Positions 43,133 through 51,161 of a stretch of DNA of 64,000 nt are shown here, piece by piece (positions within the stretch are counted from its first letter, which is position 1; each line of letters opens with the position of its first letter). The translations under genes and the position numbers were made by a program. The DNA lies in assembly GCA_963739375.1 (NCBI GenBank), contig CAVUAF010000006.1, positions 3,831-67,830 of the forward strand. The letters are read 5' to 3'. The notes beneath the pieces are model-generated. The model ran no database searches, had not been told where the DNA came from, and was given only the letters and a program-made list of their open reading frames with translations. Origin of the DNA: CAVUAF01 sp963739375 (GTDB taxonomy: Bacteria > Acidobacteriota > Terriglobia > Terriglobales > Acidobacteriaceae).

Positions 43133-43732
43133 TTATGGCACGCCGCCGGCGGCGCGCTCGAATTCCTCGGGCGAGTTCAGGTTGCGGAACTGGTCCGCCG
43201 CAAAGCCGCGCGCGGTGAACTCGGCTTCGCCCACGATGAGCAGCGGCGCCGCGCGCAGCACCGGCTCGACCTGGTTGCGGGCGGCGCGCAGCGCGGCTTC
43301 GGCCGCCTCGGCCAACGCCCGGCGATAGACGGCAACCAGCGGGTGCAGCCGCTCGCCGCCGTTTGCCTCTTGCGTGGCCGGAACCACCGCGAGCGCAGCG
43401 CTCGTCCGCGCCCGCTCCAGCAGGTAGCGCAGCAGCTCCGGAGTGACGAACGGCGTATCCACCGCCAGCACCACGTTCAACTCCGCCGGCGAGGCACGCA
43501 GCGCCGCGTGGATGCCGGCGAGTGGTCCGTGCTCCGCGAACTGGTCTTCCACGACGGGCGCCCAGCGCTCGAACCTGACGCGCGCCCCCACGATCCAGAC
43601 CGCGGGCGTGAGCGCCCGCGCCGTCGCCAGCGCATGCTCCAGCAGCGTGCGCCCGCGGAACGGGAGCTGCGCCTTGTCGCGCCCCATGCGGCGACTTTGC
43701 CCGCCGGCGAGAACGAATGCGGCCACGTCCAT
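43133..43732 (-). CDS. mobA: Molybdenum cofactor guanylyltransferase, 199 aa
   Basis: Adds GMP to molybdopterin to give the bis-MGD cofactor precursor. Nucleotide-binding start FVLAGGQSRRMGRDKAQLPF, then VVEDQFAEHGPLAGIHAAL and metal Asp in VLAVDTPFVTPELL. The C-terminal part has NLNSPEEFERA. Length is normal. Stop is 9 bp from the ABC gene start on the same strand, so these two are likely one unit. Confidence 0.9.
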   Translation of the reverse strand: MDVAAFVLAGGQSRRMGRDKAQLPFRGRTLLEHALATARALTPAVWIVGARVRFERWAPVVEDQFAEHGPLAGIHAALRASPAELNVVLAVDTPFVTPELLRYLLERARTSAALAVVPATQEANGGERLHPLVAVYRRALAEAAEAALRAARNQVEPVLRAAPLLIVGEAEFTARGFAADQFRNLNSPEEFERAAGGVP

Positions 43733-43866
43733 GCCCGGTTATCATAGCGGCACGCCAACAGTCAACGGCCGTTTCCGTGCTAGAATCCGCGTTCCTCAAC
43801 GATGACGAATTCCATGCGCGGTATTCCCGGATTCGTTTTCCCCAGCACTCAGGCGTGGAGGCACAG

Positions 43867-44934
43867 GTGACGCCGCTGCGCGAGCGTTTTCGCCTGGCCG
43901 GCGTCCTGATGCTCTGTGTCCTCGCCGTGGCCGTCACCGGCTACATGACGCTGGGCGGCCCCTCGGTGCGCCCGCTCGACGCCGTCTACATGGCCATCGT
44001 CACACTGGCGGGCGTCGGCTATGGCGAGATCGTCCGCACCGACCTGAACCCCACGCTGCGCGTGTTCAACATGTTTGTCATCGTGATCGGCGTGGGCACC
44101 ATGGTGTACGTGTTTTCCGTGCTCACCGCCTTCCTGGTCGAGGGCGAGATCACGAACCTGTTCTGGAGACGCAAGATGCAGAAGAAGATCAGCGAGCTGC
44201 GCGAGCACTACATCATCCTCGGGCTGGGCGATACCGGCCGCTACGCGGTCGAGGAGCTGCAGCGTACGCGCTCGCCCTACGTGGTGGTGGAGAGCCACGA
44301 GGACCATATCAAGAAGTTCCAGGAGCAGAGCGGCGAGGGCTTCGAAGAGGTGCTCTACGTCATCGGCGACGCCACCGACGAAGCGGTGCTCGACCAGGCC
44401 GGCATTGAGCACGCCAAGGGCCTCATTGCCGGGCTGCCCACCGACAAGGACAACCTGGTGGCTACGGTGGTGGCGCGGCAGAAGAACACGCACGCCCGCA
44501 TCGTCTCGCGCTGCATCGACCTCAAGTTCAGCGACCGCATGGTGAGGGCGGGCGCCAACGCCACCGTCTCCCCCAACAAGATCGGCGGCATGCGGCTGGC
44601 CAGCGAGGTGCTGCGCCCGCACGTGGTGGGCTTCCTCGACCTGATGCTCAAGGAGCATTCGCGCACCCTGCGCATCGAGGAGATCGACATCCGCAGCGGC
44701 TCCCCCTGGGCCGGCCAGACGCTGCAGCATCTCAACCTGCGCAGCAAGTACAAGCTGCTGCCGCTGGCCACCATGGCGCCCAGGGAAACGGGGAAGGAGC
44801 CGCATTTCATGCCCAACCCGCCCGACGACTGGAGCGCGCAGCCCGGCACGATCATCATCGTGATGGGTGACGTCGGCGACCTGCACCGCGCGCGCCACGA
44901 TGCGCAGCCGAAACACGTCGCCGCCGCGAAGTGA
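43867..44934 (+). CDS. Ion-channel / TrkA-N (RCK) protein, 355 aa
   Basis: Two-TM potassium-channel-like protein with a cytoplasmic RCK module. TM1 ~residues 12-30 (GVLMLCVLAVAVTGYM), pore helix and filter IVTLAGVGYGEIV (~55), TM2 VFNMFVIVIGVGTMVYVF, then RCK with YIILGLGDTGRYAVEEL, VESHEDHIKKF, VIGDATDEAVLDQAGI and a C-terminal TrkA-C-like part. The filter ends GYGE instead of GYGD. GTG 43867 has GGAGG 5 bases before and is preferred over an upstream in-frame start. TAGAAT at 43781-43786 may be the -10 box. Confidence 0.88.
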   Translation: MTPLRERFRLAGVLMLCVLAVAVTGYMTLGGPSVRPLDAVYMAIVTLAGVGYGEIVRTDLNPTLRVFNMFVIVIGVGTMVYVFSVLTAFLVEGEITNLFWRRKMQKKISELREHYIILGLGDTGRYAVEELQRTRSPYVVVESHEDHIKKFQEQSGEGFEEVLYVIGDATDEAVLDQAGIEHAKGLIAGLPTDKDNLVATVVARQKNTHARIVSRCIDLKFSDRMVRAGANATVSPNKIGGMRLASEVLRPHVVGFLDLMLKEHSRTLRIEEIDIRSGSPWAGQTLQHLNLRSKYKLLPLATMAPRETGKEPHFMPNPPDDWSAQPGTIIIVMGDVGDLHRARHDAQPKHVAAAK

Positions 44935-44950
44935 GCCTCCGGCAATAAAT

Positions 44951-44976
44951 CAGCCCGGCCGAAAGCGGCCGGGCTG
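44951..44976. terminator. Terminator hairpin after the channel gene
   Basis: CAGCCCGGCCG-AAAG-CGGCCGGGCTG, 11-bp perfect stem; the minus side is followed by ATTTATT. It lies 16 bp after the channel stop codon. Confidence 0.75.
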
Positions 44977-44995
44977 CATGACTCCCCAGTGCTGA

Positions 44996-45017
44996 ACGCG
45001 GGCGACCTCGCCCGCGT
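44996..45017. terminator. Second terminator, GC palindrome of the recurring type
   Basis: ACGCGGGCGA-CC-TCGCCCGCGT followed by TTCTCG; same core as 15991 and 49401. Lies between two convergent genes. Confidence 0.65.
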
Positions 45018-45050
45018 TTCTCGATTTAGTTCTCTGCCCGCGCTCCTGCG

Positions 45051-46100
45051 CTAGCGGCCGAAAATCAGCAGGGTGAACGAGCCGGGAACCATTGGCGGCC
45101 GCGGCCGCGGGTTCTCCGCCGTCAATGCCGGCGCCGGACCAAACTCCGCGGTCACCAGGTAGACCCGGTGGGTCTTGGGATCGAGCGTCATGGTGCGGGC
45201 GCCGCGCTGGGTGGCGACGTTCTCCACCACGGTGTACTTGTCGGCCGCGTCTTCGTGGGCCACGGTCATGGTGCCGTCGCCGCAGGAGGCGAAGGCAAAC
45301 CCGGTGCCGGGATCGAAGGCGTTGGCATCCACGCCGGTGCCGATCGGCACCGTGGCCACCACCTTGCCGCTGCTGGCATCGACGACGGCCATCATCTTGT
45401 TGTGGCAGCCGGCAAACAGCCGCTTGTGCCGCACGTCAAACGCCAGGCCGGAAGGCTCCTCGCAGGGCGTCAGCGACCAGGTGTTCAGCACCTTCAGCGT
45501 CTTGGCATCGAACTCGACAATCTGGCTCTTGTCTTCGACGTTGACATACACCTTGCCGGCGCCATCGGCTTGCCCGGTTTCCGGCCTGCCACCGAGCGGG
45601 ACGGTGCCGGCAATCGTGCCGGTCTTGGCGTCAATGGCGGTGGCGTCGTTGCTGCGCCCGTTGAAGGTGAAGATGCGCTTGGAGGCGGCATCGTAGAGGA
45701 TGGCGTCCGGGTTCTGCCCCTCGATCTTCACCTCGGTGATGGGCTCCAGGGTCTGGAGATCGAAGATGGTCACGGAATTGGCGCGCCCGTTGCTGGTGAA
45801 GCCGCGGTTGAATTCCGTCGCCAGGGCGACGCCGTGCACCCCCAGCGTGTTCAGGATGTCGCCCAGCACCTTGCCGTCAGCGTCGGTGACCATGGTATGG
45901 GTGCCGCGGGAGATGAAGACGCGCTTGCTAGCGGCATCAAAGTACAGGTAGTCCCAGCCGCCTTCGCCGCCGATCGTGACCTTCTTTTCCAGCTTGTACC
46001 CGGAGCCTTCCGGGGCCGCGCTGGCACTGCCGAGCAACAGCACGCAACAGGCTATGAGGAGAAACACCAGGGCAATCGCTTGCCGGGAACGGACACGCAT
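45051..46100 (-). CDS. Exported YncE-like beta-propeller protein, 349 aa
   Basis: Signal peptide at residues 1-28 (AIALVFLLIACCVLLLGSASA). The rest is seven-bladed YVTN-type repeats: YLYFDAASKRVFISRGTH, VTIFDLQTLEPITEVKIEG, AILYDAASKRIFTFNGRS, AFDVRHKRLFAGCHNK, VDASSGKVVATVPIG. Such proteins act as periplasmic binding platforms. There are two Cys pairs in mature sequence (PCEEPS, AGCHNK, ASCGDG). Product ends in LLIFGR. Not linked by function to its neighbours. Confidence 0.85.
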   Translation of the reverse strand: MRVRSRQAIALVFLLIACCVLLLGSASAAPEGSGYKLEKKVTIGGEGGWDYLYFDAASKRVFISRGTHTMVTDADGKVLGDILNTLGVHGVALATEFNRGFTSNGRANSVTIFDLQTLEPITEVKIEGQNPDAILYDAASKRIFTFNGRSNDATAIDAKTGTIAGTVPLGGRPETGQADGAGKVYVNVEDKSQIVEFDAKTLKVLNTWSLTPCEEPSGLAFDVRHKRLFAGCHNKMMAVVDASSGKVVATVPIGTGVDANAFDPGTGFAFASCGDGTMTVAHEDAADKYTVVENVATQRGARTMTLDPKTHRVYLVTAEFGPAPALTAENPRPRPPMVPGSFTLLIFGR

Positions 46101-46136
46101 GGGCCACCTCCCGTGGCAGATGAATTGAATGGCAGA

Positions 46137-46496
46137 TCAGAATGGATGGATAGCCATGCCGATGATGCGGCCGGCGGCATCGATCTGCAACTCCGCGGCG
46201 CAGTTTACCACCGCATCGCCGCTCATGCCGGGACGGCTGATGAACACGCGCGATTCTATCGCCTGCGCCTCGGGCGTCTTCTTGATCAAGGCCAGCGCAT
46301 TGGTTTCGCGGCACGTTTTCGGCAATTGGAACGACAGGTCGGCCAAGTCGCCGTTCTCACAGATGGAGAGCGACACCTCGACGGGCACGCGCGCCCGGAT
46401 GTCGTCGTCGTCGATGCCGTCCTTGGTAAAGCACACAAAGTAGCGGAAACGCCCGCGCTCGGGGTCAAAGTCGCCGCGTTCGATGTGAAAAGGCAT
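46137..46496 (-). CDS. Conserved-looking hypothetical protein, 119 aa
   Basis: Unknown function. Probably cytoplasmic, mixed alpha/beta, beginning PFHIERGDFDPERGRFRYF and ending RIIGMAIHPF, with three Cys (VCFTKDG, SICENG, NCAAELQ) that are too scattered for a ribbon. Start ATG at 46494-46496 has AGGAG 5 bases before; the longer upstream frame has no support. Confidence 0.75.
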   Translation of the reverse strand: MPFHIERGDFDPERGRFRYFVCFTKDGIDDDDIRARVPVEVSLSICENGDLADLSFQLPKTCRETNALALIKKTPEAQAIESRVFISRPGMSGDAVVNCAAELQIDAAGRIIGMAIHPF

Positions 46497-46571
46497 GGGT
46501 CTCCTGCAGCGCTGGCCGGCGGCGAGGCCGCCCTTCCTGCCTTCATTATTACCATAGCCGCGGGCGCGGGC

Positions 46572-46577
46572 TACAAT
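46572..46577 (+). promoter_or_regulatory. -10 element TACAAT, leaderless start of the SDR gene
   Basis: TACAAT followed by six bases (CCGCCG) then GTG 46584. No ribosome site; translation from the transcript 5' end is expected. Confidence 0.55.
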
Positions 46578-46583
46578 CCGCCG

Positions 46584-47522
46584 GTGCAGGTCATGGTTAC
46601 CGGCGGTAGCGGGTTCGTGGGCAGCCACCTGCTGGAGCGGTTGGTGGCCGATGGCCACCGTGTCCGCGAGTTAGTGCGCAGTCACGGGCGACAGCGAGGT
46701 ACGGCCCTGGCGTACGCGGGCGCCGCAGCGCGGGCCTTGAGGGACGGTCGGCTCGAACTCGTCCTGGGCGACGTGGTCAGCGGCGCCGGCCTTGACGATG
46801 CCCTGCGCGGCTGCGATGCGGTGATTCATCTGGTCGGCATCATCATGGAGACGCGCGGGGCCACGTTTGACCAGGTCCACGCGCAGGGCACGTGCAATGT
46901 AGTGGCCGCGGCGCAACGCGCGGGCATCAAGCGGTTCGTGCAGATGTCGGCGCTGGGCGCGCGCGCTGACGGCGTGAGCGGCTACCAGACCTCGAAATTC
47001 GCCGGCGAAGAGGCGGTGCGCGGCAGCGGGCTGCCGTTTGTCATCCTGCGCCCCTCCATCATCTTCGGGCCGCGCGACGGCTTCGTGAACCAGATGGTGG
47101 ACGTCATGAAGACCGCGCCCCTGCTGCGCCCCGTGCCGGGAAATGGGCAGTATCGCTTTCGCCCGGTGTGGATCGGCGACGTGGTGGAGTGCTTCGTGCA
47201 GGCGCTCACCAGCGAGAAGGCGCTGCGCCAGACCCTCGACGTGGTGGGTCCCGACGAGCTCACGCTGGAGCAGTTGCTGGCCGAGGTTGCCGCCTGTGTC
47301 GGCGTGCGCAAGCGGGCAGTGAAGGTTCCCTTCCCCATCATGTATCTCAACGCCATGATCCTGGGGGCGATCCTGCCGCGCCCGCCCGTCACCACCGACC
47401 AGTTGCGCATGCTGCGCGAGGGCTCCACCGCCGACCCGGCGCCGATGCGCGCGGCGTTCAATCTGAATCCGGTGGGCTTCCGCGAAGGTCTAAACAAGTA
47501 CCTATGCCGGCCGGCAAGCTGA
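46584..47522 (+). CDS. NAD(P)-binding atypical SDR, complex I NDUFA9-like, 312 aa
   Basis: Extended/atypical short-chain dehydrogenase. VMVTGGSGFVGSHLLERLV starts the Rossmann fold (TGGxGxxG), then VIHLVGIIMETRGATF and KRFVQMSALGARA; the usual YxxxK reads SGYQTSKFAGEEAV. It resembles the NDUFA9-like group that binds NADPH without clear catalysis, often acting on quinone or lipid-linked substrates. GTG 46584 sits 6 bases after TACAAT, and ATG 46593 is an alternative. It overlaps the next gene by 19 bp. Confidence 0.85.
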   Translation: MQVMVTGGSGFVGSHLLERLVADGHRVRELVRSHGRQRGTALAYAGAAARALRDGRLELVLGDVVSGAGLDDALRGCDAVIHLVGIIMETRGATFDQVHAQGTCNVVAAAQRAGIKRFVQMSALGARADGVSGYQTSKFAGEEAVRGSGLPFVILRPSIIFGPRDGFVNQMVDVMKTAPLLRPVPGNGQYRFRPVWIGDVVECFVQALTSEKALRQTLDVVGPDELTLEQLLAEVAACVGVRKRAVKVPFPIMYLNAMILGAILPRPPVTTDQLRMLREGSTADPAPMRAAFNLNPVGFREGLNKYLCRPAS

Positions 47523-47917
47523 TCGTGTACCACGACGCCGCGTGCTCCTTCTGCCAGTGGGCGCAGACCCGGACCACGCGCTGGGACACCGCGCAGCGGC
47601 TGGAGTTTCGCGACTACCGCGCGCATGCCGCCGAAACTCCCTTCGCGCTGGCCGAGCTCAGCCGCCACATGCACGTGCGCACCCCCGACGGGCGATGGCA
47701 CGTCGGTTTCTTCGGCTGGGGTGCCGTCCTGAAAGCGCTGCCGCGGTGGCGATGGCTCGGGCACCTCCTGGCCTGGCCGCCGCTGCGCTGGCTCGGCCCT
47801 CCCGGCTACGCCCTGGTGGCGGGCAATCGTTACCGCATTCCGCGCCGGCTGTTGCGCTGGCTGGGAGCGCCGGAGCCTTGCCTGGCCACCCCGAAAGGCG
47901 CCCGCACGTGCGACTGA
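47504..47917 (+). CDS. DCC-family thiol-disulfide oxidoreductase-like protein, 137 aa
   Basis: DUF393 family: the name-giving D-x-x-C-x-x-C is present at YHDAACSFCQWAQ near residue 15. A central FFGWGAVLKALPRWRWLG is typical, then an aromatic-rich C-terminal half (WPPLRWLGPPGYALVAGNRY). Function not established for the family. Overlaps the SDR gene by 19 bp, so they are expressed together; a redox partner to that protein is possible. Confidence 0.85.
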   Translation: MPAGKLIVYHDAACSFCQWAQTRTTRWDTAQRLEFRDYRAHAAETPFALAELSRHMHVRTPDGRWHVGFFGWGAVLKALPRWRWLGHLLAWPPLRWLGPPGYALVAGNRYRIPRRLLRWLGAPEPCLATPKGARTCD

Positions 47918-48246
47918 GCGGGCGCGGGACCCCCTGCAAGTTTCCCCCTTTCCGGCGTTCTCCCGTTAACGGGGCCGTCTAAACGGACGCCCCCAACGCG
48001 ACTTCGGATTCGGAGGTGATCTCGTTCCCCAGCCAGCCGACGCGGGCTTGCCGGGGCTTCGAAACGAAGACGCAAAGTGGCGCTTCCGGCTGTGGGTTCC
48101 ATCTTCCCCTGGGCACGGGCCACGGCCGGAAGCCTCGCTAGCACTTGTGGCGGCAGCGTGGTTTTTTATTCTTGCGACGGATGCCATCGCGGGCGGGTAT
48201 TCTGCATCTAATGAACCGGCAACAACGGCCAATTCAGGAGTTACCG
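47918..48246. other. Gene-free spacer
   Basis: 329 bp before the BON gene, GC-rich with no open frame worth reporting, no terminator with a T-tract and no recognised RNA element. Nothing clear can be assigned. Confidence 0.5.
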
Positions 48247-49376
48247 ATGAAAGCGAAATCTTCGCTCAGCATCACCCTGGCGGTACTGCTGGCAGTGGCG
48301 TGGCTGGCGGGCTGTTCGCAACTGCTGCCGCGCAGCGACTCGCAGGTCGCGGCCGAGGTCCAGAACAAGATCAATGCCGACGCCAACGTGCCCAATAAGC
48401 AGATCACCGTCCGTGCCGAGAAGGGCACGGTGACCCTCACCGGGTTCGTGGGCAGCGAGGGTGAGCGCACCCTCGCGGCCAGCGACGCGGGCGCGGTCGC
48501 CGGCGTCAAGACCGTGATCAACAATCTCCAGGTGAGCGCCGCCGCCGCCGCCGTGGCTCCGGCCCCGGTGGCCGCAGCGCCCCCCATGGTGGCGCCACCG
48601 GCCGTGAGCGAGCCGGCTCCGGTGGCGGCCCCGGCGCCGCAGAGTGCGCGGCGTACCGATTCAACCGCAGTTTCGCCGCGGCGGGCGCCGGTAGCCAGTG
48701 CCCAGCCGAACCGTGAGTACCGCGCCGCAGCGCCTGCGTCCGCAGCCATCGAGCCACCGCCGGCAGCGGTAGCTCCTGCCGACGCGGTGGCGAACGCGGC
48801 CCCCGCAACTCCCGCAGTTCCGGTGGAACCGGCGCCGGTGACGGTGCCCGATGGCACGGTGCTGAACGTGCGCCTCATCGACGGCATTGACACTTCGCGC
48901 AGCCAGGCGGGCGAAGTCTTCCGCGGCACGCTCGACACGCCCGTCGTGGTGGGCGACAAGGTCGCGGTCCCGGCCGATGCCGATGTCACCGGCCGCATTG
49001 TCCAGGCGAAGCAGGCCGGGCACTACGCCGGGCAGTCGGCGCTGGCGCTGGAGCTGACGCAGATCAGCTACAACGGCAAGACTACCAGATCAGCACCGAG
49101 CAGTTCCTCAAGCAGGGTTCTTCGCGCGGGAAGCGCACCGCCGGCACGGTGGGTGGCGGCGCGGTCCTGGGCGCCGTCCTCGGCGGCATCTTCGGCGGCG
49201 GCAAGGGTGCGGCCATCGGGGCGACCACGGGCGCGGGCGCCGGCGCCGGCGTCGAGGCCGTCACCAAGCCCGAAGTGATCCGCCTGCCGTCGGAGTCGCT
49301 GGTCACCTTCAAGTTGCAGAACGCCGTCACGGTGACGCCGTCGAACGCGACGCGCGCCCGGCGCATGAATCCCTAA
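48247..49376 (+). CDS. BON-domain lipoprotein with C-terminal glycine zipper, one frameshift
   Basis: Start ATG 48247 with AGGAG 6 bases before. Lipoprotein signal with lipobox LAGC at ~residue 21, then a BON domain (VAAEVQNKINADANVPNKQI, VTLTGFVGSEGERTLAASD) that binds phospholipid, a long Ala/Pro linker, and a beta-rich domain (GTVLNVRLIDGIDTSRSQAG). The frame breaks near 49082: one missing base after the Gly-Lys-Thr codons, since the next frame reads TYQISTEQFLKQGSSRGK and then a glycine zipper (GGGAVLGAVLGGIFGGGKG) to the end. Restored length ~376. An assembly error is likely. Confidence 0.8.
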
Positions 49377-49400
49377 TTTTCGGGCCCCCTCATTTGCGTG

Positions 49401-49429
49401 GACGCGGGCAACCTGCCCGCGTCTTTTTT
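49401..49429 (+). terminator. Intrinsic terminator after the BON gene
   Basis: GACGCGGGCA-ACC-TGCCCGCGTC followed by TTTTTTT. Same core palindrome as 15991 and 44996. Confidence 0.9.
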
Positions 49430-49435
49430 TGGAAG

Positions 49436-49507
49436 TCAGTGGGCCGCCTGGACCGCCACCGAGACGAACAGCAGAAGAAGCACCGCCACCACGCCCCAGA
49501 CTTTCAT
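49436..49507 (-). CDS. 23-residue membrane peptide
   Basis: MKVWGVVAVLLLLFV then SVAVQAAH and TGA: one basic residue then an unbroken hydrophobic helix, as in known bacterial small membrane proteins or a bare signal sequence. The minus strand carries TACAAT (49513-49518) five to eight bases before the ATG, giving a leaderless start like several genes here. It lies between a terminator and a tRNA gene. Short, so chance cannot be excluded. Confidence 0.5.
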   Translation of the reverse strand: MKVWGVVAVLLLLFVSVAVQAAH

Positions 49508-49595
49508 GGCCGCGATTGTAGCCGCCGCTGGCTGCGCCGCAGAACTGGAATCTCCGTCCGCTTCGCTCTGCTAAACTGAGAACCTACCTACTCGT

Positions 49596-49671
49596 GGGCG
49601 CGTAGCTCAGGCGGTAGAGCATCTGCCTTTTAAGCAGAGGGTCCCGGGTTCGAGTCCCGGCGCGCTCACCA
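49596..49671 (+). tRNA. tRNA-Lys (anticodon TTT)
   Basis: 76-base cloverleaf: acceptor GGGCGCG/CGCGCTC, D-arm GCTCAGGCGGTAGAGC, anticodon stem TCTGC/GCAGA around CTTTTAA, T-arm TCCCGGGTTCGAGTCCCGG, encoded CCA end. Isolated gene. Confidence 0.97.
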
Positions 49672-49697
49672 CGTCATCTTCCCACCAGCCTTACTCT

Positions 49698-50991
49698 TCA
49701 CGCCGGCAGCGGCTGGCCGCGCGTTTCCACGCCCAGCGGCAGCAAGAGCAGTCCGATAGCGAAGGCGATGGCGGTCAGCGCCACCGGAACGCCGATGCTG
49801 CCGAAGCGCGCCACCCCGGCGCCCACCAGGAAGGTGATGGCGGCGCCGCCAAAGCGTCCCACGGAAGTGGCGAAGGCAAAGGCGCTGGCCCGGCACGCGG
49901 TCGGGTATTGCTCCGGCAACCAGATGGTGTACACCGCGAAGTTGGCCCCGCCAAAGCCGATGAAGACCAGGCACAGCTCAGAACCAGGCGAGCGCCCGCG
50001 GCAGGTAGAAGACGTACCCGAAGCCGAGCGCAATGAAGACCAGCATCAGGCCAAAGAAGAGGGCGAGGGCGCCGCGGCGGCCGAGCCGGTCGCTGAGCGC
50101 GGGCGCAGCGAAGCACCCGAGCACCGTCGCCAGCGAGAGAATCACCGTCGCCTGCGAGGCCGCGCGTTGTGCCGCGCCCGCGCTGGCTCCGGCCTGCGTC
50201 GCCATATAGGTGACGGACGCGGGCACGTACACCGATCCCGCCCAGAGCCCCACGACGGAGATGAAAACATAGACGCAATTCAGCAGGGTGCGGCGGCGCA
50301 GCGCGGGAGAGAACAACAGTGCCAGCGAACGGCGCAAGTGCTCGCCGGCGGCTTCTCGCGTCTGCTGCCAGCGCTCCGGTTCGTGGACGCCGCGGCGAAT
50401 CCACGCCACCACCAGCGCCGGCGTGCCGCCGAGGGCGAACATGGCGCGCCACCCGTAGTGCGCCCCCACGGTGTAGTTGGCCAGCGCCGCCAGCAGGATG
50501 CCGAGGTAGTAGCCGGTGTGCATCAGGCCCGCGCCCCAGGCGCGACGTTCCTCGGGCCACTCTTCGGCAACGAAGGTGCCGCCCATCGCCCACTCGCCGC
50601 CGATCCCGATCCCGGCCAGAAAACGAAATGCCGCCAGCTGCCACATGTTCCCCGCCAGCGCTCCCGCAAAAGTGAAGACCGAGTACCACACCACCGTCAG
50701 CATCAGCATGCGGACGCGTCCGAAGCGATCGGCCAGCGGTCCCCAGAGCGAGGCAAAGCCCCAGCCCACCAGAAACAGCGCGAACAGAAGGCCGCCGTAA
50801 TAGCCCTCGGCGGCGGGCGTAGCGGCGATGCCCGAGCGCGGCAGCAGGTCGCGCAGCGCCGGCACCATCACCAGCGCGTAGATGAACGAATCCATGCCGT
50901 CGAGCGTCCAACCGGTCCACGCGGCCCAGAAGCCGCGCACCTGGTTGCGGTCCAGCGCGGGACGGGAGCGAGACAACAGCGAAGAGGGCAT
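49698..50991 (-). CDS. MFS transporter (SHS/AAHS-like), one frameshift
   Basis: Twelve-TM secondary transporter. N-terminal phrase GWTLDGMDSFIYALVMVP and the loop GPLADRFGRVRMLML are those of sialate or aromatic acid:proton symporters; RFLAGIGIGGEWAMGGTFV follows. The frame is lost near 49978-49995: after FYLPRALAWF it stops, and the next frame continues LCLVFIGFGGANFAVYTIWLPEQYPT to the last TMs and a stop at 49698. Restored length ~430. Start ATG 50989-50991; a longer upstream start is not supported. Substrate cannot be named. Confidence 0.82.
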
Positions 50992-51161
50992 GCGGGCGCA
51001 TTGTAGACCTGCGAGTCGGGAACGGGTAACCAACGGCGCGTTACTCGCGGACCACCTCGGAGATGAGACGGACGTTGACCTGAGGCTGGTCCCTTGCTAC
51101 CGTGGCGCTACCTCCCCTGCAATACTCTGCGCTGCCAGCTGCCGGGTTCGTGGAGAACGCA

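Noticed and set aside
45168..46580. Very long upstream extension of the SDR frame
   Set aside because: It reads antisense through the propeller gene and a hypothetical gene, with no family signal; the SDR fold begins at 46584.
49596..49671. tRNA-Lys as an integration site
   Set aside because: No integrase and no repeated tRNA 3' end were found in the surrounding sequence.
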